A stretch of DNA of 64,000 nucleotides from Streptomyces ruber (lineage in GTDB: Bacteria > Actinomycetota > Actinomycetes > Streptomycetales > Streptomycetaceae). Made by a program: the position numbers and the translations under genes. The stretch covers positions 62,001 through 126,000 of the forward strand of contig NZ_BMQK01000013.1 of the NCBI RefSeq assembly GCF_014648075.1, in the 5' to 3' direction. The notes beneath the pieces are model-generated. The model saw only the letters and a list, made by a program, of their open reading frames with translations. It was not told the origin of the DNA and did not search any database. Shown one piece after another: positions 50,736 to 59,329 of the stretch. Position 1 is the first letter of the stretch; every line of letters begins with the position of its first letter.

Positions 50736-51851
50736 TCAGGCTTCGATTCTGTTGGCCGAACGCAAACGCGCGAAGCTACGGGCGAGCAGCCGGGACACGT
50801 GCATCTGCGAGACGCCGAGTTCCGCGCTGATCTGCGACTGGGTGAGATTGCTGTAGTACCGCAGGAGCAGAATGCGCTGCTCGCGTTCCGGGAGCTGGAC
50901 GAGGAGGTGGCGTACGAGGTCCCGGTGCTCCACGCCGTCGAGGGCCGGGTCCTCGTAGCCGAGCCGGTCCAGCAGCCCCGGCAGCCCGTCGCCCTCCTGG
51001 GCCGCCTCCAGCGAGGTCGCGTGGTACGAGCGGCCGGCCTCGATGCAGGAGAGGACCTCCTCCTCGGAGATGCGCAGCCGCCCGGCGATCTCGGCGGTCG
51101 TGGGGGAGCGGCCCAGCGACGTCGTGAGGTCCTCGGTCGCGCTGTTCACCTGCACCCACAGCTCGTGCAGGCGGCGCGGGACGTGGACGGTGCGGACGTT
51201 GTCGCGGAAGTACCGCTTGATCTCGCCCACCACGGTCGGCATCGCGAAGGTCGGGAACTGCACCCCGCGGTCCGGGTCGAACCGGTCGATCGCGTTGATC
51301 AGCCCGATCGTGCCGACCTGGACCACGTCCTCCATCGGCTCGTTGCGGCTGCGGAAGCGGGCGGCGGCGTACCGCACGAGGGGGAGGTTGGCCTCGATGA
51401 GCGCACCGCGCACCCGGCCGTGCTCGGACGTCCCGGGCTCAAGCTGCTTCAGCTCGGCGAAGAGGACCTGGGTCAGCGCCCGGGTGTCGGCACCGCGGCG
51501 CTTGTCGGCGGGGGGCCTGAGCGCGGGCTCGGACGCGGGGGAGGGGGGGAAGGCGGGACCGGGAGCGGATACGGAGGGCGACGCGGGTTCGGAAGCGGGC
51601 GTGGGTTCGGAAGCGGGCGTGGGGTCGGAAGCGGGCGTGGGGTCGGAAGCGGGCGTGGGGTCGGACGGCGGTGACGGCAGTGCGGATTCCGGGGGTGGTG
51701 CGGATCTGGAAACCGGAGCCGGTGCGAGGCCGGAAGTGAGGCCATGGGCCGGTGCGGGGCCGGGGGCCGGGGCCGGGGCCGGGGGTCCGGGGTCCCGGGG
51801 TGGTGGGGCCTCGGTGTGGGGCAGGGCCTGAGGGGCGGTACTGGCCGGCAC
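50736..51851 (-). CDS. sigF: Late-sporulation sigma factor SigF
   Basis: About 371 residues; the C-terminal 260 form a SigB/SigF-type sigma factor ([96 protein letters not shown]). The N-terminal 110 residues are Pro/Ala/Ser-rich and include five in-frame repeats of SDPTPA or SEPTPA (51590-51665). SigF acts in spore maturation. The GTG at 51849-51851 begins VPASTAPQA with GGAG 6 nt upstream and matches the SigF N-terminus as I recall it; a GTG nine codons upstream is possible. The extension is longer than in the classical protein. Confidence 0.82.
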   Translation of the reverse strand: MPASTAPQALPHTEAPPPRDPGPPAPAPAPGPAPAHGLTSGLAPAPVSRSAPPPESALPSPPSDPTPASDPTPASDPTPASEPTPASEPASPSVSAPGPAFPPSPASEPALRPPADKRRGADTRALTQVLFAELKQLEPGTSEHGRVRGALIEANLPLVRYAAARFRSRNEPMEDVVQVGTIGLINAIDRFDPDRGVQFPTFAMPTVVGEIKRYFRDNVRTVHVPRRLHELWVQVNSATEDLTTSLGRSPTTAEIAGRLRISEEEVLSCIEAGRSYHATSLEAAQEGDGLPGLLDRLGYEDPALDGVEHRDLVRHLLVQLPEREQRILLLRYYSNLTQSQISAELGVSQMHVSRLLARSFARLRSANRIEA

Positions 51852-52056
51852 GGTCAACTCCACCTCTTGCTCCGTCAACTCGCTCCGTCAACGCATCCGT
51901 AACTCATCCCTCAAAAGCGGTCATAGCATCACAAGACATCCGCACCGTGCGCAAGCACCGCACCCCTCCGTGTTGAGGAGCGCCGGAGCCCCCCGCCATC
52001 CTGGCGAGGGGCTCCGTACGCGTGCGGCGCTGTGCTCCGGCCGGGCGGAGCGCGGA

Positions 52057-52350
52057 TCAGAACGGGTAGTCGGCGATCACCCAGGTCGCGAACTCACGCC
52101 ACAGGGCGACGCCCGCCTGGTGCGCCGGGTGCTCCAGGTACCGCTGGAGGGCGTCCATGTCGTCGACCGCAGAGTTGATCGCGAAGTCGTACGCGATGGG
52201 CCGGTCGGAGACGTTCCAGGCGCATTCCCAGAAGCGCAGCTCGTCGATCTGCCCGCCGAGGGCGCGGAAGGCTTCGACGCCCTTCACGACGCGCGGGTCG
52301 TCGCGCTCGACACCCTCGTCGAGCTTGAAGAGGACCAGGTGGCGGATCAT
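52057..52350 (-). CDS. Dabb family (stress-responsive alpha/beta-barrel) protein
   Basis: 97 residues, one dimeric alpha-beta barrel domain (MIRHLVLFKLDEGVERDDPR, YDFAINSAVDDMDALQRYLE, HPAHQAGVALWREFATWVIA). Members range from stress proteins to cyclases; no activity can be assigned. ATG with GGGAGCGCCCC upstream. It stands between sigF and a small membrane gene, all minus strand. Confidence 0.88.
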   Translation of the reverse strand: MIRHLVLFKLDEGVERDDPRVVKGVEAFRALGGQIDELRFWECAWNVSDRPIAYDFAINSAVDDMDALQRYLEHPAHQAGVALWREFATWVIADYPF

Positions 52351-52402
52351 GGGGCGCTCCCAGGGGGCACGGCGACGGTGGCGTGCCGGCGGTCCCGGAG
52401 GG

Positions 52403-52579
52403 TCACTTGCCCCCGTTGGCGATCCACGTCATGAAGTCGCCGATGGCCCCGGCGGCACTGGAGATGCCCTCGAACCCTATCTGGACGTAGTCGGCGGCCT
52501 TCTCCGGATCCGTGATGATCACGTAGAGGACGAAGACCACGACCACGAACAGCGCGATCTTCTTGGCGTGCACCGCCAC
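52403..52579 (-). CDS. 58-residue membrane protein
   Basis: A GTG at 52577-52579, 6 nt after GGAGG, opens a frame for a protein with a hydrophobic helix (AKKIALFVVVVFVLYVIIT, about 5-23), and a short amphipathic tail (ADYVQIGFEGISSAAGAIGD) ending MTWIANGGK. A second GTG two codons later is possible. The layout suggests a single-pass protein with its C-terminus outside. Unknown family. The good ribosome-binding site and clean frame support it. Confidence 0.72.
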   Translation of the reverse strand: MAVHAKKIALFVVVVFVLYVIITDPEKAADYVQIGFEGISSAAGAIGDFMTWIANGGK

Positions 52580-52666
52580 CCGCGGCCTCCCCGTCTGCTG
52601 CGCCCGATGGGCCCCCTGTTGCCGGCGGCGAGTGTATCCCGAGCGCGTGTTCGCGGGAACGAACGA

Positions 52667-52855
52667 TCACACGAGTCTGCCGCGATCGGCGGTCCGGACG
52701 TCGTCGCCCCGCTCCCCCTCCGCCTGGGAGGGCTGGGTCCTGGGCACCTGCCGGTGCTGCGGCGCCGTACGCTCACCCGCCTCGTCCCGCTCGCCCTCGG
52801 CCTGCGACGGCGTCTCCGAGTACCACGTGTCGTACTGCGAGGGTCCCGATGCCAT
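52667..52855 (-). CDS. 62-residue hydrophilic protein with internal repeat
   Basis: ATG at 52855 follows AAGGAGGCCCGTC, an excellent site. The protein contains TPSQAEGERDE and TQPSQAEGERGD, a repeated PSQAEGER octapeptide 30 residues apart, and ends at GRLV. There is no membrane segment or Cys. Short disordered proteins with this repeat occur in Streptomyces, function unknown. Confidence 0.7.
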   Translation of the reverse strand: MASGPSQYDTWYSETPSQAEGERDEAGERTAPQHRQVPRTQPSQAEGERGDDVRTADRGRLV

Positions 52856-52950
52856 GACGGGCCTCCTTCGGTCGCTCCCCTCCATGCTCACCCCGCACGG
52901 GGACGGCGGCATTTTTTCGAGGCCGCTCCGGACGGGTCGGCCGGACAGCA

Positions 52951-52983
52951 CGAAGGGCCCGGTCCAACGGACCGGGCCCTTCG
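52951..52983. terminator. Terminator of tRNA-Ser(CGA)
   Basis: A perfect 15-bp inverted repeat (52951-52965 and 52969-52983) with a 3-nt loop, 8 bp beyond the 3' end of the minus-strand tRNA. Confidence 0.85.
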
Positions 52984-52990
52984 TCTTCTG

Positions 52991-53075
52991 CGGTAGCGGA
53001 GGGATTTGAACCCTCGGTGACTTGCGCCACACTCGCTTTCGAGGCGAGCTCCTTCGGCCGCTCGGACACGCTACC
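52991..53075 (-). tRNA. tRNA-Ser(CGA)
   Basis: 85-nt class II tRNA on the minus strand. Acceptor GGTAGCG pairs with CGCTACC; anticodon stem CTCGC/GCGAG closes CTCGAAA, anticodon CGA. T arm GGTTCAAATCC. Its variable arm and T arm closely match the tRNA-Ser(UGA) used by the AICE, but the anticodon region differs. Confidence 0.96.
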
Positions 53076-53152
53076 GAGGGAGACCCTACCCCAAGGTGGG
53101 CCGTGGTCCGAAATCGGTATCCGGAGACACCGTCCGGGGGCGCCGTCGCGGG

Positions 53153-53608
53153 TCAGCGGGCGCGGAAGAAGCCGGTGAGGAGGCGGGCGCATTCGTCGGC
53201 GAGTACGCCCTCGATCACCTCGGGCCGGTGGTTGAGGCGCCGGTCGCGTACCACGTCCCACAGGGACCCCGTAGCGCCGGCCTTCTCGTCGCGTGCGCCG
53301 TAGACGACCCGGTCGACCCGGGACTGCACGAGGGCGCCCGCGCACATCGTGCAGGGCTCCAGGGTGACGACGAGCGTGCAGCCGGTGAGCCGCCACTCGC
53401 CCAGTGCCGCGGCGGCCCGGCGGATCGCCAGCACCTCCGCGTGGGCCGTCGGATCGCCGGTCGCCTCGCGCTCGTTGTGCCCGGTGGACAGGACGGTCGT
53501 ACCGTCCGCGGCCAGGACGAGCGCGCCGACCGGGACGTCGCCGCCCGTGGCCGCGCGCCCGGCCTCGTCCAGGGCGAGCCGCATCGCGGTCCGCCAGCGG
53601 TCCCGCAC
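53153..53608 (-). CDS. tadA: tRNA adenosine(34) deaminase
   Basis: 151 residues of the cytidine-deaminase fold. Zinc and catalytic residues: PTAHAEVLAIRRA (His-Ala-Glu) and LEPCTMCAGALVQSR (Pro-Cys-x-x-Cys), with the TadA ending FFRAR. It converts A34 to inosine in tRNA-Arg(ACG), present at 31571-31643. GTG at 53608; an ATG at 53584 is possible. It is the second gene of a pair with its associated protein, 83 bp upstream on the same strand. Confidence 0.93.
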   Translation of the reverse strand: MRDRWRTAMRLALDEAGRAATGGDVPVGALVLAADGTTVLSTGHNEREATGDPTAHAEVLAIRRAAAALGEWRLTGCTLVVTLEPCTMCAGALVQSRVDRVVYGARDEKAGATGSLWDVVRDRRLNHRPEVIEGVLADECARLLTGFFRAR

Positions 53609-53691
53609 CGGGTCCGGGGCGGGCGCGTCGCCCGCCTGCCGGACCCGGCGGAAACCGTTCTGTGCGTCGGGTGCGTCGGGTGCGTCAGGCT

Positions 53692-54240
53692 TCAGCGGAC
53701 CGTCTCCAGGACCTCCGAGGCACCCAGCGCCTCGGCGATCGAGCTGAGCGCGTCGTCCGCGTCGAGGGAGCGCAGCTCCTTCTCGCCCACGCCGAGGTCG
53801 TCGAGGACCTCCCGGTCGCCGACCGGGCCGTGCGGCACCGCGCCGTCGGCGGCCGCGCCGTCGTCGTCGCTATCCGGCTCACCGTCCTCGGTGCCGTCGA
53901 GGTCGAGGGAGTCCAGGTCGGCGCCGTCGTCGCCGGGCTCCCTCCCGAGCAGCTCGTCCGTGAGCAGGATCTCGCCGTACGAGCTGCGGGCTGCCGCGGC
54001 GGCGTCCGAGACGTAGATACGAGGGTCGTCCTCGCCGTCCACGCGGACGACGCCGAACCACGCGTCCTCCTGCTCGATGAGTACGAGCACCGTGTCCTCG
54101 TCGACCGAGGCGTCGCGGGCCAGGTCGGTCAGATCCGACAGGGTCTCCACATCGTCGAGCTCTGTGTCGCTCGCTTCCCACCCGTCTTCGGTGCGCGCGA
54201 GCAGTGCGGCGAAGTACACCGTGACTCTCCCACTGGTCAT
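53692..54240 (-). CDS. TadA-associated protein
   Basis: 182 residues, acidic, with no Cys and no membrane segment. It opens VTVYFAALLARTEDGWEASD (after MTSGR), then LVLIEQEDAWFGVVRVDGED and IYVSDAAAAARSSYGEILLT, an Asp/Gly-rich insertion at about 108-140, and a C-terminal helix (DDALSSIAEALGASEVL). It matches the actinobacterial family annotated as tRNA adenosine deaminase-associated protein by its consistent place before tadA. Role unknown. Confidence 0.85.
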   Translation of the reverse strand: MTSGRVTVYFAALLARTEDGWEASDTELDDVETLSDLTDLARDASVDEDTVLVLIEQEDAWFGVVRVDGEDDPRIYVSDAAAAARSSYGEILLTDELLGREPGDDGADLDSLDLDGTEDGEPDSDDDGAAADGAVPHGPVGDREVLDDLGVGEKELRSLDADDALSSIAEALGASEVLETVR

Positions 54241-54697
54241 AGGTGTGCCGGTCGGGGGTCCCCCCGGCGGAGGTTGCGGGCGAGGAGTGCGTTCTCCGAG
54301 CCCCGCCCACTCGGAATCGTGGCAGAAACAAGGCGCTCAGGGGACGTCTTCGCCGCCCTGTGTCCCTTCCCCTTTCGAGATCGCTCGTTCGTCTCCGGGA
54401 CGCGGGAGCCCGCACCGGGACACCGGTCGTGCCCGACCCCCCTCAGTGGGGCGCGTGCGCTCCGGCTTCCGACGCAGGCGCGCCCCTTCGGCTCGCTCGC
54501 CCCGCGAGGGGTCGGTCGCGCGCTTGGTGCCGCCAGATGGTGATCGTACGCGGCTCGGGCGCCGCTTCCGTACGCGGTCGGCCCGTGGCGGTGCGTTGCC
54601 GCCGGATGCCGTAGCGGGGCCGGGGCGGGCCGGAACGGGTACGGCGACCGCGTCGCCCGCGGCCGGACGGCGGCCCTGGGCGGGGAGCGCGGCGGGA
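54241..54697. other. Intergenic region, about 455 bp, nothing recognised
   Basis: Lies between two minus-strand genes. Reading frames give only Arg/Pro/Ser-rich products on all strands. Two TACGCGG motifs occur near 54547 and 54575. The promoter of the TadA-associated gene should be here. Confidence 0.5.
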
Positions 54698-54880
54698 CTA
54701 CCAGCGGAAAGTGCGCATGCGCATCTGCCGGCGCAGCCGCGCCGTCTTGGCGCGGCGCGGCTGGACCCGGGCGCGCAGCTCACGGGCCTCCGCCAGCTCC
54801 CGCAGGAACTGGGCCCGGCGCCTTCTGCGCTCGGCCTCGGTCTCCGGCTCCTCCGGCGATCCCTCGTCCACGTCCGGCAT
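54698..54880 (-). CDS. 60-residue basic/acidic helical protein
   Basis: An acidic start (MPDVDEGSPEEPETEAERRR) is followed by an Arg/Ala/Leu helix (RAQFLRELAEARELRARVQP) and a strongly basic tail rich in Arg (RLRRQMRMRTFRW). It looks like a small nucleic-acid-binding or ribosome-associated helix; unknown family. ATG at 54880 is the only start that excludes the upstream low-complexity frame. It is divergent from upp, 138 bp apart. Confidence 0.68.
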   Translation of the reverse strand: MPDVDEGSPEEPETEAERRRRRAQFLRELAEARELRARVQPRRAKTARLRRQMRMRTFRW

Positions 54881-55005
54881 AGGCACACCACCCCACCTAG
54901 GTTCTTGCCACTTTCCCCCTGACGGGGGGTTTGACGCCAACGAGCGGGTGATTCCCCTGGCAGCGCCCGGTCCGGCGGGGCGGCGGCGGGCACCGGCGGC
55001 CCGGA

Positions 55006-55011
55006 TACCCT
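55006..55011 (+). promoter_or_regulatory. -10 element of a probable leaderless upp transcript
   Basis: TACCCT ends 7 nt before the upp ATG, so transcription would start at or next to the start codon. The -35 region is weak. Confidence 0.5.
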
Positions 55012-55018
55012 GGTGGAC

Positions 55019-55654
55019 ATGCGTCTCCACGTCGTCGACCACCCCCTGGTCGCTCACAAGCTCACCACCCTGCGCGACCAGCGCACCGACTCCCCGACCT
55101 TCCGCCGGCTGGCCGACGAGCTCGTCACCCTCCTCGCCTACGAGGCCACCCGGGACGTGCGCACCGAACAGGTCGACATCGACACCCCGGTCGCCCGGAC
55201 CACGGGCGTCAAGCTCTCCCACCCGCGTCCCCTGGTGGTGCCGATCCTCCGGGCGGGCCTCGGCATGCTCGACGGCATGGTGCGGCTGCTGCCGACCGCC
55301 GAGGTGGGCTTCCTGGGCATGGTGCGCAACGAGGAGACGCTCCAGGCGTCCACGTACGCCACCCGCATGCCGGACGACCTGTCCGGGCGCCAGGTGTACG
55401 TCCTCGACCCGATGCTGGCCACCGGCGGCACCCTGGTCGCGGCGATCAAGGAGCTGATCGAGCGCGGCGCCGACGACGTGACGGCCGTGGTGCTCCTCGC
55501 CGCCCCCGAGGGCGTCGAGGTCGTGGAGCGCGAGCTGGCGGGCACCCCGGTGACCGTCGTGACGGCGTCCGTGGACGAGCGCCTCAACGAGCAGGGGTAC
55601 ATCGTGCCGGGCCTGGGCGACGCCGGGGACCGGATGTACGGGGCGGCCGAGTAG
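55019..55654 (+). CDS. upp: Uracil phosphoribosyltransferase
   Basis: 211 residues. It salvages uracil to UMP with PRPP in the cytoplasm. Signatures: [35 protein letters not shown], the PRPP loop [15 protein letters not shown], and [17 protein letters not shown] at the end. Full length. ATG at 55019 is the family start; a GTG two codons upstream is also in frame. Confidence 0.96.
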   Translation: MRLHVVDHPLVAHKLTTLRDQRTDSPTFRRLADELVTLLAYEATRDVRTEQVDIDTPVARTTGVKLSHPRPLVVPILRAGLGMLDGMVRLLPTAEVGFLGMVRNEETLQASTYATRMPDDLSGRQVYVLDPMLATGGTLVAAIKELIERGADDVTAVVLLAAPEGVEVVERELAGTPVTVVTASVDERLNEQGYIVPGLGDAGDRMYGAAE

Positions 55655-55780
55655 CACCGCTGGTACCGCGGTCGCTGGCGGTGGAGGCCCCGGCGGACGG
55701 CTGTCGGCTGTCGACGGGCCCGGTCGGCGGCCGGCGGTGGCCCCCGGGCAGGGCAGGAGGCCGTGGTCGGCCGGGCGCGG

Positions 55781-56425
55781 TCAGCAGGTGCGCGTCGGTG
55801 CCGGCGTCGGCTGCGGTGCGGTCAGCCGGGCCATCGCCTTGTCGGCGTCCGCCTGCGCCGCCAGGTTCTTGAACCCGTCGCCGATGATGAAGTCGAGTTC
55901 GGCGGGCTTCGCGCGGGCGTCGGTCTTCAGCTCCGCGCCCGGCAGCTGGGTGCCCAGGACGGGCAGCGCCGTGCCGGTGGCGGCCTTGGCGCCCAGCAGG
56001 ACCGCGGGGCTGCCGACCTTCTTGTCGTACTCCTTGGAGGCGTTGGCCACCTCGCCGATGCGGAAACCGCGCTTCTTCAGCTCGTCCGCGGTGGACTTGG
56101 CGAGACCGCTGCGCTCGGTCGCGTTGAACACGTTGACCGTGATCTGGTCCGGCTTCGGCAGGGACTTCGCGGCCGCCGTGGGGGAGGGAGCGGCCCGCGG
56201 GCGCGTCGTGCAGTCCGGCCGCGCGCTCGCCGTCGTGGCGCTGCCGCCGCCCGAGAAGACATCGATGAGCTGCAGGGTCCCCCAGCCGATGAGCCCGACC
56301 ACCAGTACGGACGCCACGATCGCGAGCACGAACTTGGGGCGCCTCGGAGGCCGGCGCATTCGCGGGTATTTGTCCCCCGTGATCCGGTACTCGCCGCCCA
56401 TGCCGGGAGGGGTCAGCATGCTCAT
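55781..56425 (-). CDS. LytR C-terminal domain (LytR_C) membrane protein
   Basis: About 214 residues. A basic cytoplasmic start (RMRRPPRRPK), one TM helix (about 30-52, FVLAIVASVLVVGLIGWGTL), a linker and a LytR_C domain (about 95-190: ITVNVFNATERSGLAKSTAD, GFRIGEVANASKEY, FIIGDGFKNL). It is like the mycobacterial Cei protein; a role at the cell envelope is likely. ATG at 56425 has TACGCT 6 nt upstream (leaderless geometry); an ATG two codons later is possible. Confidence 0.87.
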   Translation of the reverse strand: MSMLTPPGMGGEYRITGDKYPRMRRPPRRPKFVLAIVASVLVVGLIGWGTLQLIDVFSGGGSATTASARPDCTTRPRAAPSPTAAAKSLPKPDQITVNVFNATERSGLAKSTADELKKRGFRIGEVANASKEYDKKVGSPAVLLGAKAATGTALPVLGTQLPGAELKTDARAKPAELDFIIGDGFKNLAAQADADKAMARLTAPQPTPAPTRTC

Positions 56426-56522
56426 GGGCGCAGCGTAGTGCGCCGGGGCGGCGATGCCTACTAGATGATCATTGGCGCGTGCGCGCGCCAACCCGAAAGG
56501 GCCAACGGGCCGGGCAGGTGCC

Positions 56523-56819
56523 TCAGTCGAGTTCGAGGACGCGCGCGTGCAGCACCTGGCGCTGCTGGAGCGCGGCGCGAACGGCGCGGTGGAGACCGTC
56601 CTCCAGGTACAGATCGCCCTGCCACTTCACGACGTGGGCGAACAGGTCGCCGTAGAACGTCGAGTCCTCGGCCAGGAGTGTCTCCAGGTCGAGCTGCTGC
56701 TTGGTGGTGACGAGCTGATCGAGGCGGACCGGGCGCGGTGCGACGTCCGCCCACTGCCGGGTGCTTTCCCGGCCGTGGTCGGGGTACGGCCGGCCGTTTC
56801 CGATGCGCTTGAAGATCAC
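56523..56819 (-). CDS. Small conserved protein, often annotated VapB-type antitoxin
   Basis: 98 residues: MIFKRIGNGRPYPDHGREST, ADVAPRPVRLDQLVTTK, DSTFYGDLFAHVVKW and YLEDGLHRAVRAALQQRQV. I recall this highly conserved actinobacterial protein being annotated as a VapB-family antitoxin. The RPVRLDQLVTT...DGLHR pattern is also reminiscent of a ParB-like fold. No toxin gene is adjacent, so a toxin-antitoxin role is doubtful. Confidence 0.8.
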   Translation of the reverse strand: MIFKRIGNGRPYPDHGRESTRQWADVAPRPVRLDQLVTTKQQLDLETLLAEDSTFYGDLFAHVVKWQGDLYLEDGLHRAVRAALQQRQVLHARVLELD

Positions 56820-57317
56820 ACGGAAAGCCTACCGGTCCCGGCGTTCCGGGCGCAGCCATGGCGACGGAGTGCGACGCCGGAAAAGACGTGACAAATGGGC
56901 GTCAACCGGTCTAATCGCACAGGGGGCGACGGAGGCGTCCGGAGCGTTCGGGGGGTCCGGACAGCGGAACGGGCGCCGGGGACGCGCGGAGGACGCGCGG
57001 AGGACGCGCGCGGGGGACGCGTGGGGGAGCCCGGCCGGCCGGCCGAAGCAGCCCCGGGCCGTGGCCCGGATCGGGCGGCTGTTTCGCCCGAAAGGAGGCG
57101 GTGATCCTTGCCGCGCCCGCCTGTCGCCCGCCCCGACGGCCGGTTGCCGGGATCCCCCGTGGTGTGCGCGGCCGAGCGTGCGCAGGGCCGGGTGGGCCTC
57201 CCGCACGCTCGGCCGCGGCTCGGTGCGGCGGTTGATGTGTCCGCCGCGCCCGGTGTTCCTGTCCCGATCTGTGTTTCTGTGTCGGTCGTGGTCGTTGTGA
57301 CGGTCGTGGTCGGTGTG
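56820..57317. other. Intergenic region, about 500 bp, with long stem-loop
   Basis: No credible gene. GGACGCGCGGA units repeat at about 56982-57010. A perfect 16-bp inverted repeat at 57167-57182 and 57202-57217 (19-nt loop) is a candidate terminator for the minus-strand gene at 57318-57473. The last 80 bp are GT-rich with GGTCGTGGTC repeats. Confidence 0.55.
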
Positions 57318-57473
57318 TCAGCTGTGGTCGGCGGCCTTGCGGGGGCGTCGCGCCTTCGGGCGGTCGGTCGTCGGGACCGCTGTCGGGTCCGTGTCCGGGG
57401 ACGGCTTGGACGTACTGCGGGCCGCCTCCGCCCTGAGGAGGGCGCGCAGGACGGCGTAGGGGTCGTTCGGCAT
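57318..57473 (-). CDS. 51-residue basic protein
   Basis: A short helical start (MPNDPYAVLRALLRAEAARS) then a Thr/Pro/Asp region ending in a basic cluster (RPKARRPRKAADHS). GGGAAGAGCC precedes ATG 57473. It lies 62 bp after a putative secreted protein gene on the same strand. Unknown family. Confidence 0.6.
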   Translation of the reverse strand: MPNDPYAVLRALLRAEAARSTSKPSPDTDPTAVPTTDRPKARRPRKAADHS

Positions 57474-57535
57474 GGCTCTTCCCTGCTGTGTGCTGGGTGG
57501 TGGTCGGTCGTCGCCGCTGGGGGCCGGACCGTCCG

Positions 57536-57874
57536 TCAGCAGCGCAGCACCACCGAGCGCCGGGTGAGCAGGGAGTACGGGGCGCAGCCGGCGGGGGGCG
57601 GCACCGGGAGGGGCGCGGCGCCGGCGGGCGGGTGCGCCCCGGCCGGGGCGGGGCGCGGACGGGCCGCGGGACGGTGGGCCTGGCGGGCCGGGAGGCGGAG
57701 GGCGGACTCCAGGAGGTCCTGATCGGCCGTCTCCGCGGTGACGGCGATCCCGGGCGCCACGTCCGCCGCGGCGTGGGCGGCCGGCAGGAACAGGGCGAGG
57801 AGCAGGACGAGGACCCGCGGCCAGACGCAACGGCACCGGCGTACGGTGCGTGGGGCGTGCCGAGCGGACCTCAT
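57536..57874 (-). CDS. Small secreted or anchored protein
   Basis: About 112 residues: a basic Arg-rich start, a hydrophobic signal core (VLVLLLALFLPAAHAAADVA, about 20-38), then a Pro/Ala/Arg-rich mature part ending in CAPYSLLTRRSVVLRC with two Cys near the C-terminus that could form a disulfide. ATG at 57874 with GGAGAGAGCACC upstream. It is divergent from the cupin gene. Unknown family; low complexity makes it less certain. Confidence 0.55.
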   Translation of the reverse strand: MRSARHAPRTVRRCRCVWPRVLVLLLALFLPAAHAAADVAPGIAVTAETADQDLLESALRLPARQAHRPAARPRPAPAGAHPPAGAAPLPVPPPAGCAPYSLLTRRSVVLRC

Positions 57875-57980
57875 GAGAGGTGCTCTCTCCGGCCCGGGTG
57901 CGGAACTCATCCTGTTACCCCGGGAAATCGCCCGTTCGGTGCAGCTGTTCGGACGCCGGGGGGTCGGTAGCGTGGTCCGG

Positions 57981-58460
57981 GTGACTCCCGACGACCTCGT
58001 CGCCCACTACGGGCTGGAGCCGATCCCCCGCGAAGGCGGCCGTTTCCGTCAGACCTGGGCCGGACCCGAGCGCCCCGACGGCAGGCCGGAGGGCACCGCG
58101 ATCATCGCCCTCCTCACCGGCGAACCGGACGACTTCTCGGCACTGCACCGGCTGCCCACCGACGAGGTGTGGCACTTCCACCTCGGTGACCCGCTCGAAC
58201 TGCTGCTGCTCGCCCCCGACGGCTCGTCGCGCACCGCCGTGCTGGGGCCGGACGTGCTCGGCGGCCAGTTCGTGCAGCACGTCGTGCCCGCGGGGACCTG
58301 GATGGGCGCGCGGGTCGTCGCGGGCGGCGCGTGGACGCTGTTCGGGTGCACGATGGCGCCCGGATTCACGTACGGCGGGTACGAGCACGGGGACGCGGCG
58401 GAGCTGAGCGCGCGGTACCCGGCGGAGGCGGACCGCATCGCCGGGCTGTGCCGGCCGTGA
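57981..58460 (+). CDS. Cupin (DUF985) family protein
   Basis: 159 residues: VTPDDLVAHYGLEPIPREGG, TAIIALLTGEPDDFSALHRL, DEVWHFHLGDPLELLLLAPD (the HxH metal motif), WTLFGCTMAPGFTYGGYEHG. It matches DUF985 cupins, a metal-binding fold of unknown reaction. The GTG at 57981 is 7 nt after TAGCGT (57968-57973), so a leaderless mRNA is likely. Its stop overlaps the next start (GTGA), indicating translational coupling with the SDR gene. Confidence 0.88.
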   Translation: MTPDDLVAHYGLEPIPREGGRFRQTWAGPERPDGRPEGTAIIALLTGEPDDFSALHRLPTDEVWHFHLGDPLELLLLAPDGSSRTAVLGPDVLGGQFVQHVVPAGTWMGARVVAGGAWTLFGCTMAPGFTYGGYEHGDAAELSARYPAEADRIAGLCRP

Positions 58461-59329
58461 GGGAAGAAGACGTGAGAGCAGAAGGCGTGGGAGAAGAAGG
58501 CGTAGGAGAAGGAGGCGGGGAGGAGGAAGGCGCGGAGGAGGAAGGAAGGCCGCGCGGAACCGGCGACGGGCTGCTCGCCGGGCAGGTCGCCCTGGTGACG
58601 GGCGCCGGTGGCGGCATCGGCCGGGGCATCGCGCTGCGGTTCGCCGAGGAGGGCGCGGCGGTGGCGCTGCACCACCGCACGCGGGGCGTCGGCGAACTGG
58701 TCGAACGGGTACGGGACCTGGGCGGGCGAGCCGTCGCCCTGCACGCCGACCTGAGGGACGAGGACGCCTGCCGCCGACTGGTGCACGAGGCGGCCGAGTG
58801 GGGCGGCGGTCGGCTGACGGCGCTGGTCAACAACGCCGGGGTGCAGCCGACGCGGGCGCTGCCCGGGATGACGCTCGCACAGTGGCGGGAGGTCGTGGAC
58901 ATGCACCTGTCGTCGGTGTTCACCTGCACGCAGGCGGCCGCCGAGGTGATGGGGACGCACCGCGGCGGTGGCGGCGGGTCCGTCACGCACATCGCCTCCA
59001 TCGAGGCGGGGAACCCGGCGGCCCTGCACGCCCACTACAGCGCGGCCAAGGCGGCCGTCGTCATGCACGCCCGGTCCGCGGCCCTGGAGTACGGGCCGTA
59101 CGGGCTCCGGGTGAACACCGTCTCGCCGGGGCTGATCGGCCGGGACGGCCTGGCGGAGGACTGGCCGGACGGGGTGCGCCGCTGGCGGGAGGCCGTGCCG
59201 ACCGGGCGGCTCGGCCGGCCCGAGGACGTCGGGGACGCCTGTGTCTTCCTCGCCTCGCCGCTCGCCTCCTGGGTCACGGGACACGACCTCGTGGTGGACG
59301 GCGGAGTGTCCGCGCGGCCCACCTGGTGA
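58457..59329 (+). CDS. SDR oxidoreductase (3-oxoacyl-ACP reductase-like) with acidic N-terminal extension
   Basis: About 290 residues. Residues 1-35 are a Glu/Gly run from purine-rich DNA repeats; the SDR domain follows: TGAGGGIGRG cofactor loop, NNAGVQPTRAL, catalytic Ser in HIASIEAG and Tyr/Lys in HYSAAKAAVV, and GHDLVVDGGVSARPTW at the end. It likely reduces a keto group with NADPH; substrate unknown. GTG at 58457 overlaps the cupin stop. The real start might be later, since the extension is unusual. Confidence 0.88.
   Translation: MREEDVRAEGVGEEGVGEGGGEEEGAEEEGRPRGTGDGLLAGQVALVTGAGGGIGRGIALRFAEEGAAVALHHRTRGVGELVERVRDLGGRAVALHADLRDEDACRRLVHEAAEWGGGRLTALVNNAGVQPTRALPGMTLAQWREVVDMHLSSVFTCTQAAAEVMGTHRGGGGGSVTHIASIEAGNPAALHAHYSAAKAAVVMHARSAALEYGPYGLRVNTVSPGLIGRDGLAEDWPDGVRRWREAVPTGRLGRPEDVGDACVFLASPLASWVTGHDLVVDGGVSARPTW

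Noticed and set aside
54241-54697. A gene upstream of the TadA-associated protein
   Set aside because: All frames are low-complexity Arg/Pro/Ser products without a ribosome-binding site or domain.
56523-56819. Complete toxin-antitoxin module
   Set aside because: No PIN-domain or other toxin gene lies next to the VapB-annotated protein; only noncoding DNA and a LytR_C gene flank it.
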